From Misgurnus anguillicaudatus (lineage: Eukaryota; Chordata; Actinopteri; Cypriniformes; Cobitidae), in assembly GCF_027580225.2 (NCBI RefSeq), contig NC_073354.2:29780001-29844000 (forward strand): 64,000 nt of DNA, read 5' to 3'. Both the position numbers and the translations under genes were made by a program. This document shows positions 1 to 13,026 of this stretch, one piece after another (the stretch's first letter is position 1; the number at the start of each line of letters is the position of its first letter). The notes under the pieces are model-generated. The model was given only the letters and a program-made list of their open reading frames with translations, was not told where the DNA came from and did not search any database.

Positions 1-3000
1 CAACCTGTGAGTCAAAGTTTGGCTTGTTAGCATTGGCATTTGCGCGTGGCCATAATTTTCTGATATAAAAGCAGGTCAGCTCAACAGTAGCATGAATAGT
101 TTCTTGCAAACAGTAATTTACAAATATTATAGCAACTCCTTGATCACTTTAAAAAGCATGTGATGCATTTTCTGCCTGCAGCCTTTTTTAGATGTCACAG
201 CTCAGTAGGACTTGGGGCTGTTGCTCGTCAGTGTGATGTCATTGTCCTGAGGCTTCAGAGCGATTAGTCACATGATTTTATAGATCGTGTCATTGGCTCA
301 AAAGGTTCAGTGGTCCCATGAGTAAAGGTGACAGCCATTGCCAGCCATTGAGATATGAAGAGTAGTGTTTACAAATCGCTTTCTCCAGGTATAATTATAG
401 ACCTCCTTCTATTTGCAGATTTTCAGTGCATCCTTAGTAAAATTTGTTTGATTTTTACCGTTTTGGAATCCATTCAGCCAGTATATGGGTTTGGCGGTAA
501 CATAGCTTAGTATAATCCATTGAATCTGATTAGACCATTTAGCATTGTGCTTAAAAATAACCAAAGAGTTTCAATATTTTTCCTGTTTAAAACTGGTTTC
601 TTCTGTAGTTACATTGTGTACTAAGAACGACGGAAAATTAAAAGTTGCGAATTTTTATGCCGATATGGTTAGGTATATAATGCTATATAATGATATTAGG
701 CAATGCCCGAAAATAGTCCCCTGTTATTGAAAGTTACCAAGGGGACTATTTTCGGGTGCTGCAAAATATCATTATATAGTTCCTAGCCATATCGGCATAA
801 AAAAATTGCAACTTTTAATTTTCAGTCGGTCTTAATACACGATGTAACTACAAAAGAGTCAAGTTTTAAATAGGACAAATATCTAAACTCTTTGGTTATT
901 TTTGAGTGCAATGCTAATGGTCTAATCAGATTCAATGGATTGTGCTAAGCTATGCCAAAAGTGATAGCGCCAGACCCGGAGATCAGCTGAATGGATTCCA
1001 AAACTGTAAAAATCAAACTTTACCTCTAGGGGATCTGGAAAGTGAGCATATTTTTAAAAAAAATTGGAGTGTCCCTTTAAAGGAGAGATAATGAGCCATG
1101 TTATATCCAGGTAATGCTACAACAATGCTCAGGTGAGAAGTTCCCATGCCAAAGTGCCCCATTGGTTTTTCTGTAGTTTAGCCGTCAACCTTCTCTCTGT
1201 CCTCCTCACAACACCGACCCTTATTGGTTTCTTATAATAAGAGGGTATTTCCACTGATGGAAAGATGGAGGAATGGACAGGCAGGACCAATGAAGAGAGT
1301 GACTCATGGGCTTGTAGGAATAGCGGTTGACACAGCATTGCTCTCCGACTTGGCACCATCAATTATTGATGTAGGGAAGGTGGCTGGGTTAAAATGAGAC
1401 TGAAAGGTCAGTCACCTAAATGCCAGAAAAGACAGAAAGCTAATGATAAATGCGCTCATTAGCCCAAACAACCTGTGCAAAAGAAAGGTGAGGTGAAAAC
1501 CAATCACTAAAAACAACATTGGTGAAGTGTAGATAGTTAAATGATACTCTGCGAGTCAACTTAAACAATATCACTCTAAATCAATTAAAACATACAACTG
1601 TTTTAATATGGGTTTGCACCTGCTGGTCACAGGAGTGACTAGATTTTGATTCACATGCAAAGACATTTTGATATGCTATTTTTAAATCGTAATCGAGCTG
1701 TGTGCAATGCACTTTATTTAGATGCAAAATAGTCGGTTTGAATAAAATACATGCAAACAAACTCAAATCAGACTTTTACTGTAGTAATGCAGAACTGTAA
1801 ATATAGCCATTAATCAGCTGACATTGTATTATTACTAATTAGCTAAAATGCTGAAAATGTTACTGTTTAAGTCAACTGTTAAAGCATGAAATAAATGTAC
1901 TATGAATCTGTGTTTTTTTAGTATAATGTGGGTTTATTATCAGTAATGAACTAATCAGGGTAATCATTCACACACAAACACACACACACCAGAGGTTGCA
2001 TTAGACTTTTTCAATCTCTCTTTTTTTGATAAACAGGATTGTAAAAATTCAGTCATAGTCAATTATTATTTATCATTTCATAATGATAATAATTGTTTTC
2101 GTTCACTTGTTCATTTGTAATTGTAAGAACAATACGAGCATACAAGTCAAAATGTGTTTATTTATTTGTGAAGAGAACAGATAAACACAGAGATCATGCA
2201 TCACTTTATATGTTTAACATCACATGAAGCAGATGAATTAATGTTTTTTCTCACAGTGACAGCGGAGGCGATAAAACACGGGAACTTTGTGCGGAACAGT
2301 CAAATATCAACAAATCACAAAATACTGCTGCGATTCAAATATAAACAAACGTGTAAAAAAATCTGAATTGAACTTAACTCATGACACTGTGGTATCTGAA
2401 ACCATCTTGTGTAATAGAAGCATGAAGGCAGATTAATGCAGATTGTCATTAGATTTTACCTCAGACAGGTGACGTCTTGTTACAGTTTCACTTTTGTTCT
2501 GGAGATCTTGCTCTCTTTCATTACACTGTAGTGTTTAACTTTAGCAGAACTGCGCAGACCTATCAGCGTATGACATCGAAGTATCGCGTGAGAGTTTAGA
2601 GAGTATTTGAGTATTTTCACTCTCGCAGAACTTCACATAAATTAGCCGCACAGTGCTGCATAATCTGCATTAGGTAAAATACCACGACTAGAAATAACAT
2701 TTAGACACATTTAGTTGTAAGTGCAATCTGACAAAATTACTTTTACATTTGTAATTTTTCCTACTAAAAAATATTCCGTCAAAGAAAATGCGCCACAAAC
2801 TTTTACGCAGTCTATCACACAGACTTTGAAACAGCAAATGGGGAAATCAATAAAAGGCATGACTTACATCGTATCCAGCTATCCAACTCTGTTTGACATA
2901 TGTGCTGGAAAAGCAAACAGTGTAAGCTCGACCAGTATCACTTGACTCCTGCTGGTCGATCTTGTCCAAGCTCCTTAATTCTTAATTTATTCTTCAACTG

Positions 3001-6000
3001 AATGCCTTGTAAAGGGTGATTTTTGTAAGGATAAAATCTATTTTCTTTCATCTCGAGATATTTCACTTGCTTCCACTGATCAGTAATGTAACTAGCAGTT
3101 ACATGACAATTTGCAACGTGGTTATGAGACTCTGAGAACGGTTCAATCACATGAGGTAAAAAACATAAAAAACATTCACTTACAGTGAAGTAGGAAGCTT
3201 TGGGGCGCACAATGCTGCGCCCCAAGGAAGATCTTAAACAAGCCAATTAGAGCTCAGCCTCAAGTCACATGCTTTTAACAAGTTAACTGACCTACATACA
3301 CAGTCATTTGGGTGGCGCCCCAGACACACACATGACACACACACAGCATAATACAGTTTCGATTTTTACAACCGTTTAATTACATCTGCATATAAATAAG
3401 CATTTTCATCAGACTCTTATTCTGCCAGCAAGCCAATGTTTCTGAATGGCCTGAGGCCAGGATTAAGTGAATTTTAATAGAAAGTATTTAATGATTGTAT
3501 ACTATGTGCCGAGTGCATTATTTAAATATCATTATCTAATTTTTGGCAAAGTTGGCATCTAGCGGCATTGGTATCTGAGCTTTTCAGCGCTAGAGGCCAT
3601 TGCCTGACTCCAATCTGGTATGTATCACGCTCGGGGCAGGTTTGATCTGGACCCATTTTACCTAAAGGCTGAATAACTGTCAATTTTTTTACGTGTCCGC
3701 AAGGGTCCGCGTACAGTGCACGTGACGCAGTTTCCATGTAGTATGTAGTTAGGCCTCGAGAGGGATTGCAAATAGACGCAATGCTCATGCGTCGAACGTC
3801 AGTGCACGTGTATGAGTTATATGAACTATGCTTTGCAAAGCTGTGCGATGGACCCAGGGCTTTAATTACCATTCAGTATGTGGTTAGAAGATTGCAGTTA
3901 CGCAAAACGATTTGTGAATCTTACTTTGTTTGTGAAGTCACTTTAATCCCATATCCCCGCTGACTCTACAGAATGACACCAGATTAAAGAGCCATCGAGT
4001 GGAAATCCAAACCTGTTGATATTGAATTGAAAGGTTAAGTGTGTATTAGCCTGTGACAAAAACAAGACTAAAACAAACAACTTATCCGATCATTACTGTT
4101 CTCATCATAACCTGATATCACTATTATAATGAAGTGATGGACAAAGACCTTCAGGGATGTTCTCGATCTCTGTTTTGATTGTTAACAATTGCTTGATGCT
4201 TTATACCTGTGAGCATTAGGATTCGGTAGGCTTTGATGTAGCTCACTTCTAAAGACTATGAGAAATTCTGCCACGTTTGCGTCCCTGTTGTGTTTCTGTT
4301 TCTTTGTACGTTGAAAATGCTTCAAAAATTAAAAGCCTGTTCCTCGGGGGGCTAAAATCCTGTGACGTCAATTTTGGGGGGGGGAACAATATAATGACGT
4401 CTCAGCCCTGCGGTGGGCTCAACCCAGGTGGCGAATGCCTTGTTCGCTCTTAATTAGAAACTGTTAAAGCATAAACAAATAGTACAAGTTTCTGATATAG
4501 CTTTTTTACACACTCAAGATGACCTTTACTAACAGAGGAAAGGGGCCTGGTGTTTCACATAACTTGATTTTTATAAGACAGAAGGGCGAGGTGGGTGTTT
4601 GGCTGAGACATGAAGCTTTTACAGTGTGAAGGTAACCGGTGAGGGCAGACCCTCAGGCTGGGTCAGGTAACAACTACATTAGTCATGAATGAGGAAGACA
4701 TTGAAGAAGATGTGAATGAACAAGTATAATGAGTCCTTTTGTGTCTCGGTGACAGAAAAAGACAAAGTAATTACAACCACTCATACGGAGATTTTTCTTC
4801 AATGCTTTTCTTTCTATAACCCAACAGGACTACACAGATGCCTTGATCTCCAATTATTATGTAAGTCATGGTGTACTTAACACTATTTGTGACTCTTCCT
4901 GTCTTCCTGTGAAATCCAGGTTAAAGTCTTATAATCTCAAAAATGAAATGAGGAGCATCGTCGTTTGATTTTACTTTAATTTCAGTCTTTGACATGACCT
5001 TACTCAGTCAATATTTAAAAAATCAAGGTTATATTTTCACAGAATGTTCTTTACATGATGATGATTTTATTGGAAATAATTAATCACAAGGACTTCAACT
5101 GGGATTTTCACAAATTGGGACACATTTTGTATGCTTTTGATACAAACGGCAGCGTTATGTTTAATGCATCTATTTTCTCAATTTCTCCAGCTTTGGCCAC
5201 CAGTGCAGATCGCCAATTTTTATTTCGTCCCTCTTCACCACAGGTAAATCTTTTTATTCTACCTTTTAGCCTCAAACGTCAAGTGGTAATTACGAGTTCC
5301 AGTTCGCATTCCATTGGGGTACTAATTCAACAAGGCTGGAAGATTTAAAGACGTCAATGGAAAAAGTGCGAAGCACAACATCATTAAACAAGGGACATAA
5401 AAGTAAAAGTGTGCCAAAAAAAAATAGTTTTAATTAGGCACAACAGTGTTTAGTACTTTGATGTTACTGTTTTTGGCCCATACATTTGAACATTGGGATT
5501 TACTTATGTCATCCTGTCTATTTGTTTATCTATCACCCGGAGACTATTGTGAATCATATTATGTTGCATATCAAAAGTGCACCTTTTTCATTGCTAAAAA
5601 ACAACATTATTTTGTGAATTTGGTATAATACAATGGGCTCTATTTTAACGATATAAGCGCATTGTCTAAAGCGCACAGCACAACATCTAAATGGGCGTGT
5701 CCGATGTCACTTTTGCTAATTTAACGACGGGAAAAATGGTTTTGTGCGCCGAGCGCACGGTCGAAAAGGGTTGTTCATATTTTCCTAATGAGTAATGGGT
5801 GTGTTTTAGGCGTAACGTGCAATAAACCAATGAGAGTCTTATCTCTCATCCTCTTTAAAAGTCAGTTGCGCTGGCGCTATGTCTAATCCCTATTTCGATG
5901 ACGGACTTTGTAAGCGTAGGAAAAAGACCACCAGTTTAAGAATAATGTAAAAAAAAATTTGTTTTCATTTTTATTGAAATTAAATTTTTTGGGATTAAAA

Positions 6001-7681
6001 CCTTTAAAAGCCGTTTTCTTTCAGTCATAGAAGTACAAATAGCAGGCTTTTAATTGTAATCTCATAAAATAATTAGCAAATATGCAAGAACAGATTTGTA
6101 CTCTAAAAATACAAACAAGAGATAAAACATTTACAAACGCCCGGAGAGCCAAAGCGTTTCAGCACTAGAACAGCGCCATGGGTTTTTTACAAAGCATTAC
6201 TTAAAATGTTTCTCATCTCATCATATCCACAGGTACAGAATCATCATATACAATAAATCTGTAAGGTAGCATTTAAAAACATTTAAAAATAGATGCATTT
6301 GTTTAAAGCAAAGCTTTTATTTACTTACCAGGCTGCAGGTGAAGCAGCTCTAATTGCGCTTTCAAACGTCTCATAATTAGTCCTCATTTATGTCCAAGAG
6401 ACTCAATAATAATATTTTACATTCAATCCTTTAATCTTTCATATTTAAAAGCGTTTTTGTGCTGCTGCGCATTCATGTAGGCTATGTGATAAGCACACCC
6501 GCGTTGTCGTCCCGTTTATAGGCGCATAATTTACTGCGCTCTTAAATAACAAAAAACATATTGCGCCATTGACAGGTTTTAGTTGGTCAATGGCGTAGTC
6601 TATTTTAGTTGCCTCAAAATAGCAACACGCCAACAATGCGCATGAACACACCTAGTTTTCAGACCAGAAAGCCCATGGGCGCAAAAGGGGGCGCAAATGC
6701 ATTTGCTATTTAAACAATGTGGCGCTAAGCGTGAAAATTACAATTGTGCAGGGTTGAAACTAGCAAAAGACACTTGCGTCGCGCATTGCACTGCATTGCA
6801 CCGGGTGTATGATAGAGCCCAATGTGTTTGTGTGGTTTATGGTTAAAAAAACATTATTTTCCACATACCGTACATTTTTTAGTTCCAGATCTCACTCTCT
6901 TCCTAAAACGCACAAATTTGAAAAGCTCTTTGTTCTTGATTGGCCAGCTAATCTGTACGTTGTGATTGGTCTGAATACATCCGACGTCAGCTGGAAATGT
7001 GAGCTCCTTACCATGTTTGAAAGATTCGGCGCAGTGCTAACAGGAGTTAACTTACATGCTGTGAGTCTGAAGCAGGAGGAATTATGATAATGTCGGTCTT
7101 GTCTACATCACCAATCCCAGGAAGTAAACTGTTGCTTACAATCCATGTGTTTGTTGTAGTCCAAGAAAATAAATGTACGTGCTCTTTAAGATATTTAAAT
7201 TTGTAAATATATCAAAAATGTATTTAATTTGGACAACATTAAGGGCGATTTCTTTCAGATTTTCCTATTCCTATCCTATTCTTACAAACCATACATCAAT
7301 GGAATAAATATCAATTTTAAATAAGTGACCCTTATGGCTGGTTTTGTGGGTCAGGGTGACATTTGCATCATAACAAATTGTAACATCATAGTAAATATGT
7401 GACTCAGTCTGTGAAAACCCAGCTAAAGTCATTTTTTGTGATTTTACTGAATATCATCCTACATAATATAAAGAACATTGTGTCAAAATATGACCTTGAT
7501 ATCCTAGCCCATGTCAAAAATTGATGCTCCTCATCTCATCATTAGACTATTTCACAGACAGGGTCACATATGTGATTTTTTTTTAATATGCAGCCTTGCT
7601 TTTTACAGGTTGGCTGTTGTTCAGATCGTGGCTGTTGTCTGGAATTCTTACCTCTCTTGGAAAGCCAATAAGATGTTATGA
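1..7681 (+). CDS. mpv17: mpv17, 3' part (last four coding exons, first one cut by the window edge)
   Basis: MPV17 is a small four-helix protein of the mitochondrial inner membrane, needed for mitochondrial DNA maintenance; zebrafish mutants lack iridophore pigment. Visible coding parts: 1-6 (CAA CCT then donor GTGAGT), 4828-4860 ([11 protein letters not shown], donor GTAAGT), 5191-5243 ([17 protein letters not shown] plus AG), 7609-7681 ([19 protein letters not shown], then NKML and stop). Phases join correctly (0, 0, 2) and the result is the conserved C-terminal 54 residues of about 177. The exon structure matches human MPV17, whose equivalent exons encode DYPDALITNYY and LWPAVQLANFYLVPLHYR. 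The first six bases encode Gln-Pro where human has Gln-Arg. Upstream exons lie outside the window. Introns are 4.8 kb, 0.3 kb and 2.4 kb and hold transposon copies. Identity is near certain; the six-base exon tail is inferred from the donor and phase. Confidence 0.93.
440..1080. repeat. Foldback DNA-transposon copy, left end truncated
   Basis: The right end reads TTGGAGTGTCCCTTTAA (ending at 1080). The centre (about 700-770) is a palindrome in which GAAAATAGTCCCC and GGGGACTATTTTC face each other across a short loop. The same family with both ends is at 16730-17368. It lies in the mpv17 intron. It has no coding capacity, so it is non-autonomous. Confidence 0.75.
1081..3520. other. mpv17: mpv17 intron sequence, nothing recognised
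   Basis: AT-rich intron DNA with only a short CA run near 1970-1990. An antisense open frame at 2938-3246 does not match any family I know; it may be the remains of a mobile element but I cannot support that. Confidence 0.4.
3560..3860. repeat. Dispersed repeat, family shared with 52920-53160 and 58340-58470
   Basis: The stretch with CATGCGTCGAACGTCAGTGC and ACGTGTATGAG then ATGAACTATG recurs with changes at 58345-58430 and, reversed, at 52940-53050. Three copies in one window show an interspersed repeat. The rest of 3861-4827 is mpv17 intron with nothing recognisable apart from a poly(G) run near 4375. Confidence 0.55.
5572..7173. repeat. Dispersed repeat (family X) split by a younger insertion
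   Basis: The two flanks, 5572-5634 and 6821-7173, together match an uninterrupted sequence at 30251-30560 and, reversed, at 54812-55260. The match includes ATTGCTAAAAAACAAC, TTTGGTATAATACAATGTG, the ATTGGCCAGCTAATCTGTAC segment and the ACCATGTTTGAAAGATTCG segment. The split falls inside the motif TACAATGTG. Confidence 0.75.
5635..6820. mobile_element. Non-autonomous inverted-repeat DNA transposon nested in family X
   Basis: Ends are GGGCTCTATTTTAACG and, inverted, TATGATAGAGCCC. Sequence just inside each end is rich in GCGCA motifs, as in other fish elements of this type. The duplicated target is AAT (5632-5634 and 6821-6823), or CAATG if the ends are taken as GGCTCTA. The empty site is seen in the family X copy at 30251-30560. 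No transposase is present. Confidence 0.75.
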
Positions 7682-7925
7682 GATTTACTACCTCACACAT
7701 GGGAACATGCTGCTGTTTTCTAGTTTGTTTTTGAAGTTATCGTCATCATATAAATTTAGTTGCAGCTTACAGATTGAATTACAGACAAAGGTCAAAAATG
7801 ACACAAAATGTAAATTAGACTTGTATTTTATTAACCTGTGAAATAATGGATTCTGTATATTCATCATGCATATTAATTGTATACATTTTTATCTATAATT
7901 ATGTCTTGATAATAAATTGATTTAC
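7682..7925 (+). promoter_or_regulatory. mpv17: mpv17 3' UTR with candidate poly(A) signal
   Basis: About 240 AT-rich bases follow the mpv17 stop. A canonical AATAAA lies at 7911-7916 and is the first such hexamer downstream of the stop, so it is the likely polyadenylation signal. No repeat is recognised in this piece. Confidence 0.5.
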
Positions 7926-8880
7926 AAGATGGTTTAGCAATATCAACTTGACAGATTTTTGTTGTTCTTTTGAATAAGGCAGGAGGCATTGTGTTTCATG
8001 ACGCACTACTTTCAAGCATTATATATAAATATATTATTTTATTGTATGTCACAGTGATTACATTGAGGAACGTGATGTGTTTTGTGTGTGTAGCGGTAAT
8101 TTAGTTAACCCATTAACTTTCCAAAATGTACAGACTATAGCAGTGATATTGATCGTGTTAATATTTCAAAGAAAACAGCTGGGATTGAAAACTTGGCTTT
8201 ATTGTTATTATCTAGCACATTGTACAACTAATAGGCGCTGCTCTTTGCTGCCCTTGCTGGTAGGATTTCGGGGTGGCTGTTTCTCAGCTTGACTGCAATT
8301 AACAGCTTCAAAACTGCCAAGCTTTTGAGTGGACAAAGCTGTCAATAGATAACTACAGTGTGTCTGCTAACCATCCAGCAGATGCCAATAATAAGAACTT
8401 GAATCACTTCACACTTATTGAGCAGCAGTTTAGGATTGCCCCCAATCCCTCCATCAGGAATGTGACGCAATTCGCATTTTTGAAAGTTTAAAAGGATTTT
8501 TGAAGGCATATCTCAGTGTCCAACTAACGCTTTATCACTCAATGGAATTGAATATCGTCCAGAAACAGTCAACAGTGACTAAACTTCTGCATCTGGCTAT
8601 TTTTCTCTGTACACATCTGAAGTATCACAATGCATTCTTATTTGAAGTATGGCAGACATTTACACATGTACAAACATTAGTTAATATAGAAATATCAGTA
8701 CTGTTACTGAGCTGTAAATTGTTTTGATTTAAACTTGAAATGGGCTGGTAAACATTTTTACAACTTTCTTACTATGTAGTTTGACTATCAATCAGGCCAT
8801 TTGGCAATATAGAGAAAAATTTAATTTGCTCTTCACAAACAAACCACACAGCCATACTGCAGTGCATGAAATAGAAAACA
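7926..8880. other. mpv17-uts1 intergenic sequence, nothing recognised
   Basis: AT-rich DNA without a supported exon. Short open frames at 8077-8292 and 8500-8727 lack splice signals or familiar domains. Confidence 0.4.
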
Positions 8881-8889
8881 AGTGTACTT

Positions 8890-8958
8890 GTAGCTCAACT
8901 GAAAGGGCATTACATTATACTTCACTTTGAATAGCGTCTGCCAAATGCATAAATGTTG
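8890..8958 (+). repeat. Internally deleted tRNA-derived SINE
   Basis: A pol III A-box-like TAGCTCAACTGAAAGGGCAT is followed directly by the characteristic fish SINE tail GCGTCTGCCAAATGCATAAA. The middle with the B box is missing compared with the copy at 43803-43980. Confidence 0.6.
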
Positions 8959-9435
8959 TCTAAAACAGCAATCCTGTTAAGCCGCCGTCCCGTCTGCGGG
9001 ACACCTAAGTTTACCTCAATATTGTTGATGTAAATTTTAATGTATCACTACAAACCATATATCGTTGGAAAGGTCTAAGCCTTTAGAATAGACATTTCAA
9101 CTGTGTTTTATAAAATAAATTATGTAGGGAGAGTAATTGATTCATTTATGAAGATAGTGTGCTTCAAAACATTTATATCCTGCTAAATGTCACTGTCCCA
9201 CCAGCGGGACGCCTACGTTTACTTCAGTGTTTTGGATGTGAATTCTTATCCAATCCATGACAAACTATATATCGTTTGAAAGCTCAAAGACTGTAGTTTT
9301 CATTTATCATCAGGATTTTGGGAAAGGAATATGACATAGTGAAAATTTTCATATTTCATCACCATTTTGGGAAAATCATGATGTAGTGAGAGTTAGTTTC
9401 TAAAATGTCACACAGCCACAGGTGGAACCAATTTG

Positions 9436-9439
<4 letters not shown>

Positions 9440-9503
<64 letters not shown>
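9440..9503. repeat. CA/TA microsatellite
   Basis: About 25 AC units run into a short TA run. The TA run supplied the TA target of the Tc1-like element that follows directly. Confidence 0.9.
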
Positions 9504-11106
9504 CAGTTGAAAGAAAAAGTATGTGGACCCTTTGGGCTTACTTAGATTTCTTCATAAATTGGTCATAAAATGTGTTCTGATCTTCATGTAAGTCACAACA
9601 ATAGAGAAACACAGTCTGCTTAAACTAATACCGCACAAACATTATACATTTTCGTGTTTTTGTTGAGCACAGCATGTGAGCATTCATGGTGCAGGGTGGA
9701 AAATGTATGTGAACCTTTGGGTTTAATAACTGGTTGACCCTCCTTTGGCAGCAATAACCTCAACCAACAGTTTCCTATAGTTGCAGATCTGACCTGCACA
9801 ACGGTCAGGAGAAATTTTGGACCATTCCTCTTTACAAAAGTGTTTCAGTTCAGCAATATTCTTTGGGATGTCTGCTGTGAATCGCTCTCTTGAGGTCATG
9901 CCACAGCATCTCAATCGGGTTGAGGTCAGGACTCTTACTGGGCCACTCTAGAAGGCGTATTTTCTTCTGTTGAAGCCATTCTGTTGTTGATTTACTTCTA
10001 TGCTTTGGGTCGTTATCCTGTTGCATCGTCCATCCTCTGTTAAGCTTTAGTTGGCGGACAGATGGTCTTAAGTTTTCCTGCAAAATGTCTTGATAAACTT
10101 TGGAATTCATTTTTCCATCGATGACAGTAATTCATCCAGGGCCTGAGGCAACAAAGCAGCCCCAAACCATGATGGCCCCTCCACCATATTTTACAGTTGG
10201 GATGAGGTTTTGATGTTGGTGTGCTGTGCCTTTTGTTCTCCACACATAGCGTTGTGTGTTCTTTCCAAACAACTCAATTTTGGTTTCATCTGTCAACAGA
10301 ATGTTTCTCAGTAGTGGTGTGGAACATCCAGGTGCTCTTTTGCAAACTTCAAATGTGCAGCAGTGGCTTCCTCCGCGGTGTCCTCCCATGAAGTCTATTC
10401 TTGTTTAATGTTTTCCTTATTGTAGATTTGTCAACAAAAATGTTAGCATGTGCCAGAGATTTCTGTAAGTCTTTAGCTGACACTCTAGGATTCTTCTTCA
10501 CCTCATTGAGCATTCTGCGCTGTGCTCTTGCAGTCATCTTTACAGGACGACCACGCCTAGGGAGTGTAGCAACAGTGCTGAACTTTCTCCATTTGTAGAC
10601 AATCTGTCTTACCGTGGACACATGGACATCAAGGCTTTTAGAGATACTTTTGTAGCCCTTTCCAGCTTTATGTAAGTCAACAATTCTTGATCGTAGGTCT
10701 TCTGAGAGCTCTTTTGTGTGAGGCATGGTTCACATCAGACAATGCTTCTTCAGAACAGCAAACTCAAAACTGGTGTGTGTTTTTTATTGGACAGGGCAGC
10801 TTTAATCAACACATCCAATCTCATCACATTGATTGGACCCCAGGTTGGCTGACTCCTGGTTTCAATTAGCTCTTGGAGAAGTCATTAGCCTAGGGTTTCA
10901 CATACTTTTTCCACCCTGCACTATGAATGTTTACATGTTGTGTTCAATAAAAACATGAAAACGTATAATGTTTGTGTGGTATTAGTTTAAGCAGACTGTG
11001 TTTCTCTATTGTTGTGACTTAGATGAAGATCAGAACACATTTTATGACCAATTTATGAAGAAATCCAAGTAAGACCAAAGGTTTCACATACTTTTTCTTT
11101 CAACTG
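9504..11106 (-). mobile_element. Tc1-like transposon, complete ends, dead transposase (family T, copy 1)
   Basis: The 1603-bp element runs from CAGTTGAAAGAAAAAG to its inverse CTTTTTCTTTCAACTG. It is flanked by TA on both sides (9502-9503 and 11107-11108), the Tc1/mariner target duplication. Arms of about 150 bp match closely. It lies in a TA-rich tract of the tandem array. Confidence 0.92.
9723..10726 (-). pseudogene. Tc1-like transposase, frameshifted (copy 1)
   Basis: Reading begins at [20 protein letters not shown] with a helix-turn-helix DNA-binding region. GRPVK-type basic residues follow, then [10 protein letters not shown] with the first catalytic Asp, [20 protein letters not shown] with the second, and [11 protein letters not shown] with the Glu. 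Spacing of the last two is D34E. The frame changes near 10370, 10200, 10080 and 9880, so no full protein can be made. Closely related broken copies are at 25891-26880 and 47407-47800. Confidence 0.9.
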
Positions 11107-12302
11107 TATATAACACTAATACCCTGTTCTAAACTTAAACAATCTTGACAAACTATATATCACTGGAAAGCTCTAAGAGTGTAGTTTCCATACATCATCA
11201 CCATTTTGGTAAAGAAAATACGGAGTGAGAGTCAGTTTCAAAAATGTCACAGGCCCAAATGTAGGCCCAATTTGTTTTTACATATTTATAACACTAAACC
11301 ACTACCCTAAACCAAAAAAATCTTAACAAACTAAATATCATTGGAAAGGTCTGAGAGTGTAATTTACATATTTCCTCACCATTTTGGAAAAATTATGACG
11401 TAGTGAGAGTCAGCTTCTAAAATGTCACACAGCCACAGGTGGACCCAATTTGTTTTTACATATGAAGAGTTTTGTTGCAAAACGAGATAACTCCGTTTTT
11501 AACATTTTTGTCAAAACATGTTTATTATTATGTTATCATGTTATTATTTTGTTTTGTGGTGCTACTTAGCTGTATTTTTTAAGTTATGAAGGCTTAAATC
11601 AAAACAAACCAACTGCAGATGAATTGATATTAATTGGACTGCACAACCAAAAAACAAGATTTCTGAAAAATAAAAAACCGAGTTGCAACGGAGCTCTTTA
11701 TATTTATAACACTAAACCCCTACCCTAAACCCAAAAAATCTTGATAAACTGGAAAGCTCTCAGAATGTAGTTTTAGGAATGCATATTAATTGTCTATATT
11801 CATAACAACACTATAATCTATTATAAATCTTTAAAAATGTTTACAAACTATGTATCATTGGAAAGCTCATATTTCAAAACGTTTTAGCAGTACAAAATAA
11901 TGCAGTGACAGTAATTTATTAATTTGTGACATGAGTATGCAGCAAACCGTTGACACCTAGTGGCCGTTGTTTGTAAAACCAAACCTCATTTTTTGTGATT
12001 TTAACTTGAAATTTGGATCACAACTGCTTGAGACTAATGGCTTCATGTTTACATTATTACTTTTTTGATATATTTTTATATTTTTTATAAAATTAATATT
12101 TTATTGAATTAATTGTATTTATTAAAATAAATGTAAACTGCTATAACACTTTTTTTCTGTTTAATATTTTCACCTCAATACAATTCTGTGACAAACCTTA
12201 AATTGTCGTCTTTAAAACAAGACCAAGATTAGGCTTCTAGAACAAAAAAATGCCAGAATATTCATTTTAAGGTGCACATCAACTTTTCACCAACTTTCAC
12301 CA
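11107..12302. other. Intergenic, right part of the tandem array then AT-rich sequence
   Basis: Tandem-array units continue to about 11900. From there to the TA run the sequence is AT-rich with no exon or recognised element. Confidence 0.4.
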
Positions 12303-12303
12303 A

Positions 12304-12369
<66 letters not shown>
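12303..12369. repeat. TA microsatellite
   Basis: About 33 uninterrupted TA units, upstream of uts1. Confidence 0.95.
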
Positions 12370-12371
<2 letters not shown>

Positions 12372-13026
12372 TAAATATATAAATTGTTTTTGAATTTTAC
12401 CATATAAGTAAATAGTAATAAAACGTAGTATTTACTGCAGTTTATTGAGTTACTACATGTATGCTACAGAATACTATACTATACATTACAAACTGCACAA
12501 CTTGCTATAATTTACTACAGTTTATTATAGTTAATACCAAAGTAGTGTACTACGGTCTTATTACTGTATATGTGGGGCACCAAACGTCGTTAATGGAATT
12601 GACTTATCGCACTGCCCAAAACAGACAAAATCGATAGGCTACAGAAAGAAGTGTTTTTTCTGTAATATATATATCAATAAGACTGAGCCAATAGGGTTTG
12701 GCTGCGTCCTAAAACATGTTCAGCACCTTGGACAGATATCGCGTGTCCCCGTCGCGAGCCCCTGCTTTCTACTCCCGTGCAGAAATCTAGTAGCAGCTCG
12801 CTTCACTAGGTTTATGTCAGATATAAGCCGTTTGACCAGGAAACACTAACAATTACTTCAGAATCAGTTCTGTTTAATGCTGTGGTTTATGCGTTAGTAT
12901 CAAGTTTATCTCGTTGAAAACTTTAAAGAGAATCGTTTGCACCTTGAGTCTCACCTTGGATCAGCTCTTTTTTCCACTCTTTCGTTTGAGAATGGGCTCA
13001 TTTACAAGCAGTTTATGCACCTCCAC

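Larger units (their letters stand above)
8975..11900. repeat. Diverged tandem-like array of roughly 150-200 bp units
   Basis: Variants of AAACTATATATCGTTGGAAA (9050, 9265, 11150, 11330, 11845) alternate with CACCATTTTGG and GTCACACAGCCACAGGTGGA then CCCAATTTGTTTTTACA (9405, 11430). Unit length and order vary, so the array is old or scrambled. A Tc1-like element sits inside it at 9504-11106. The pattern GTCCCGTCTGCGGGAC at its left end is also repeated once (9193). Confidence 0.65.

Noticed and set aside
2938..3246. 102-residue minus-strand open frame
   Set aside because: No recognised domain, no splice context, lies in an mpv17 intron; perhaps transposon debris but not supportable.
4685..4727. 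Possible short exon coding [13 protein letters not shown] before a GTATAATG donor
   Set aside because: No acceptor of quality, and mpv17 has no such segment; the real exon is 4828-4860.
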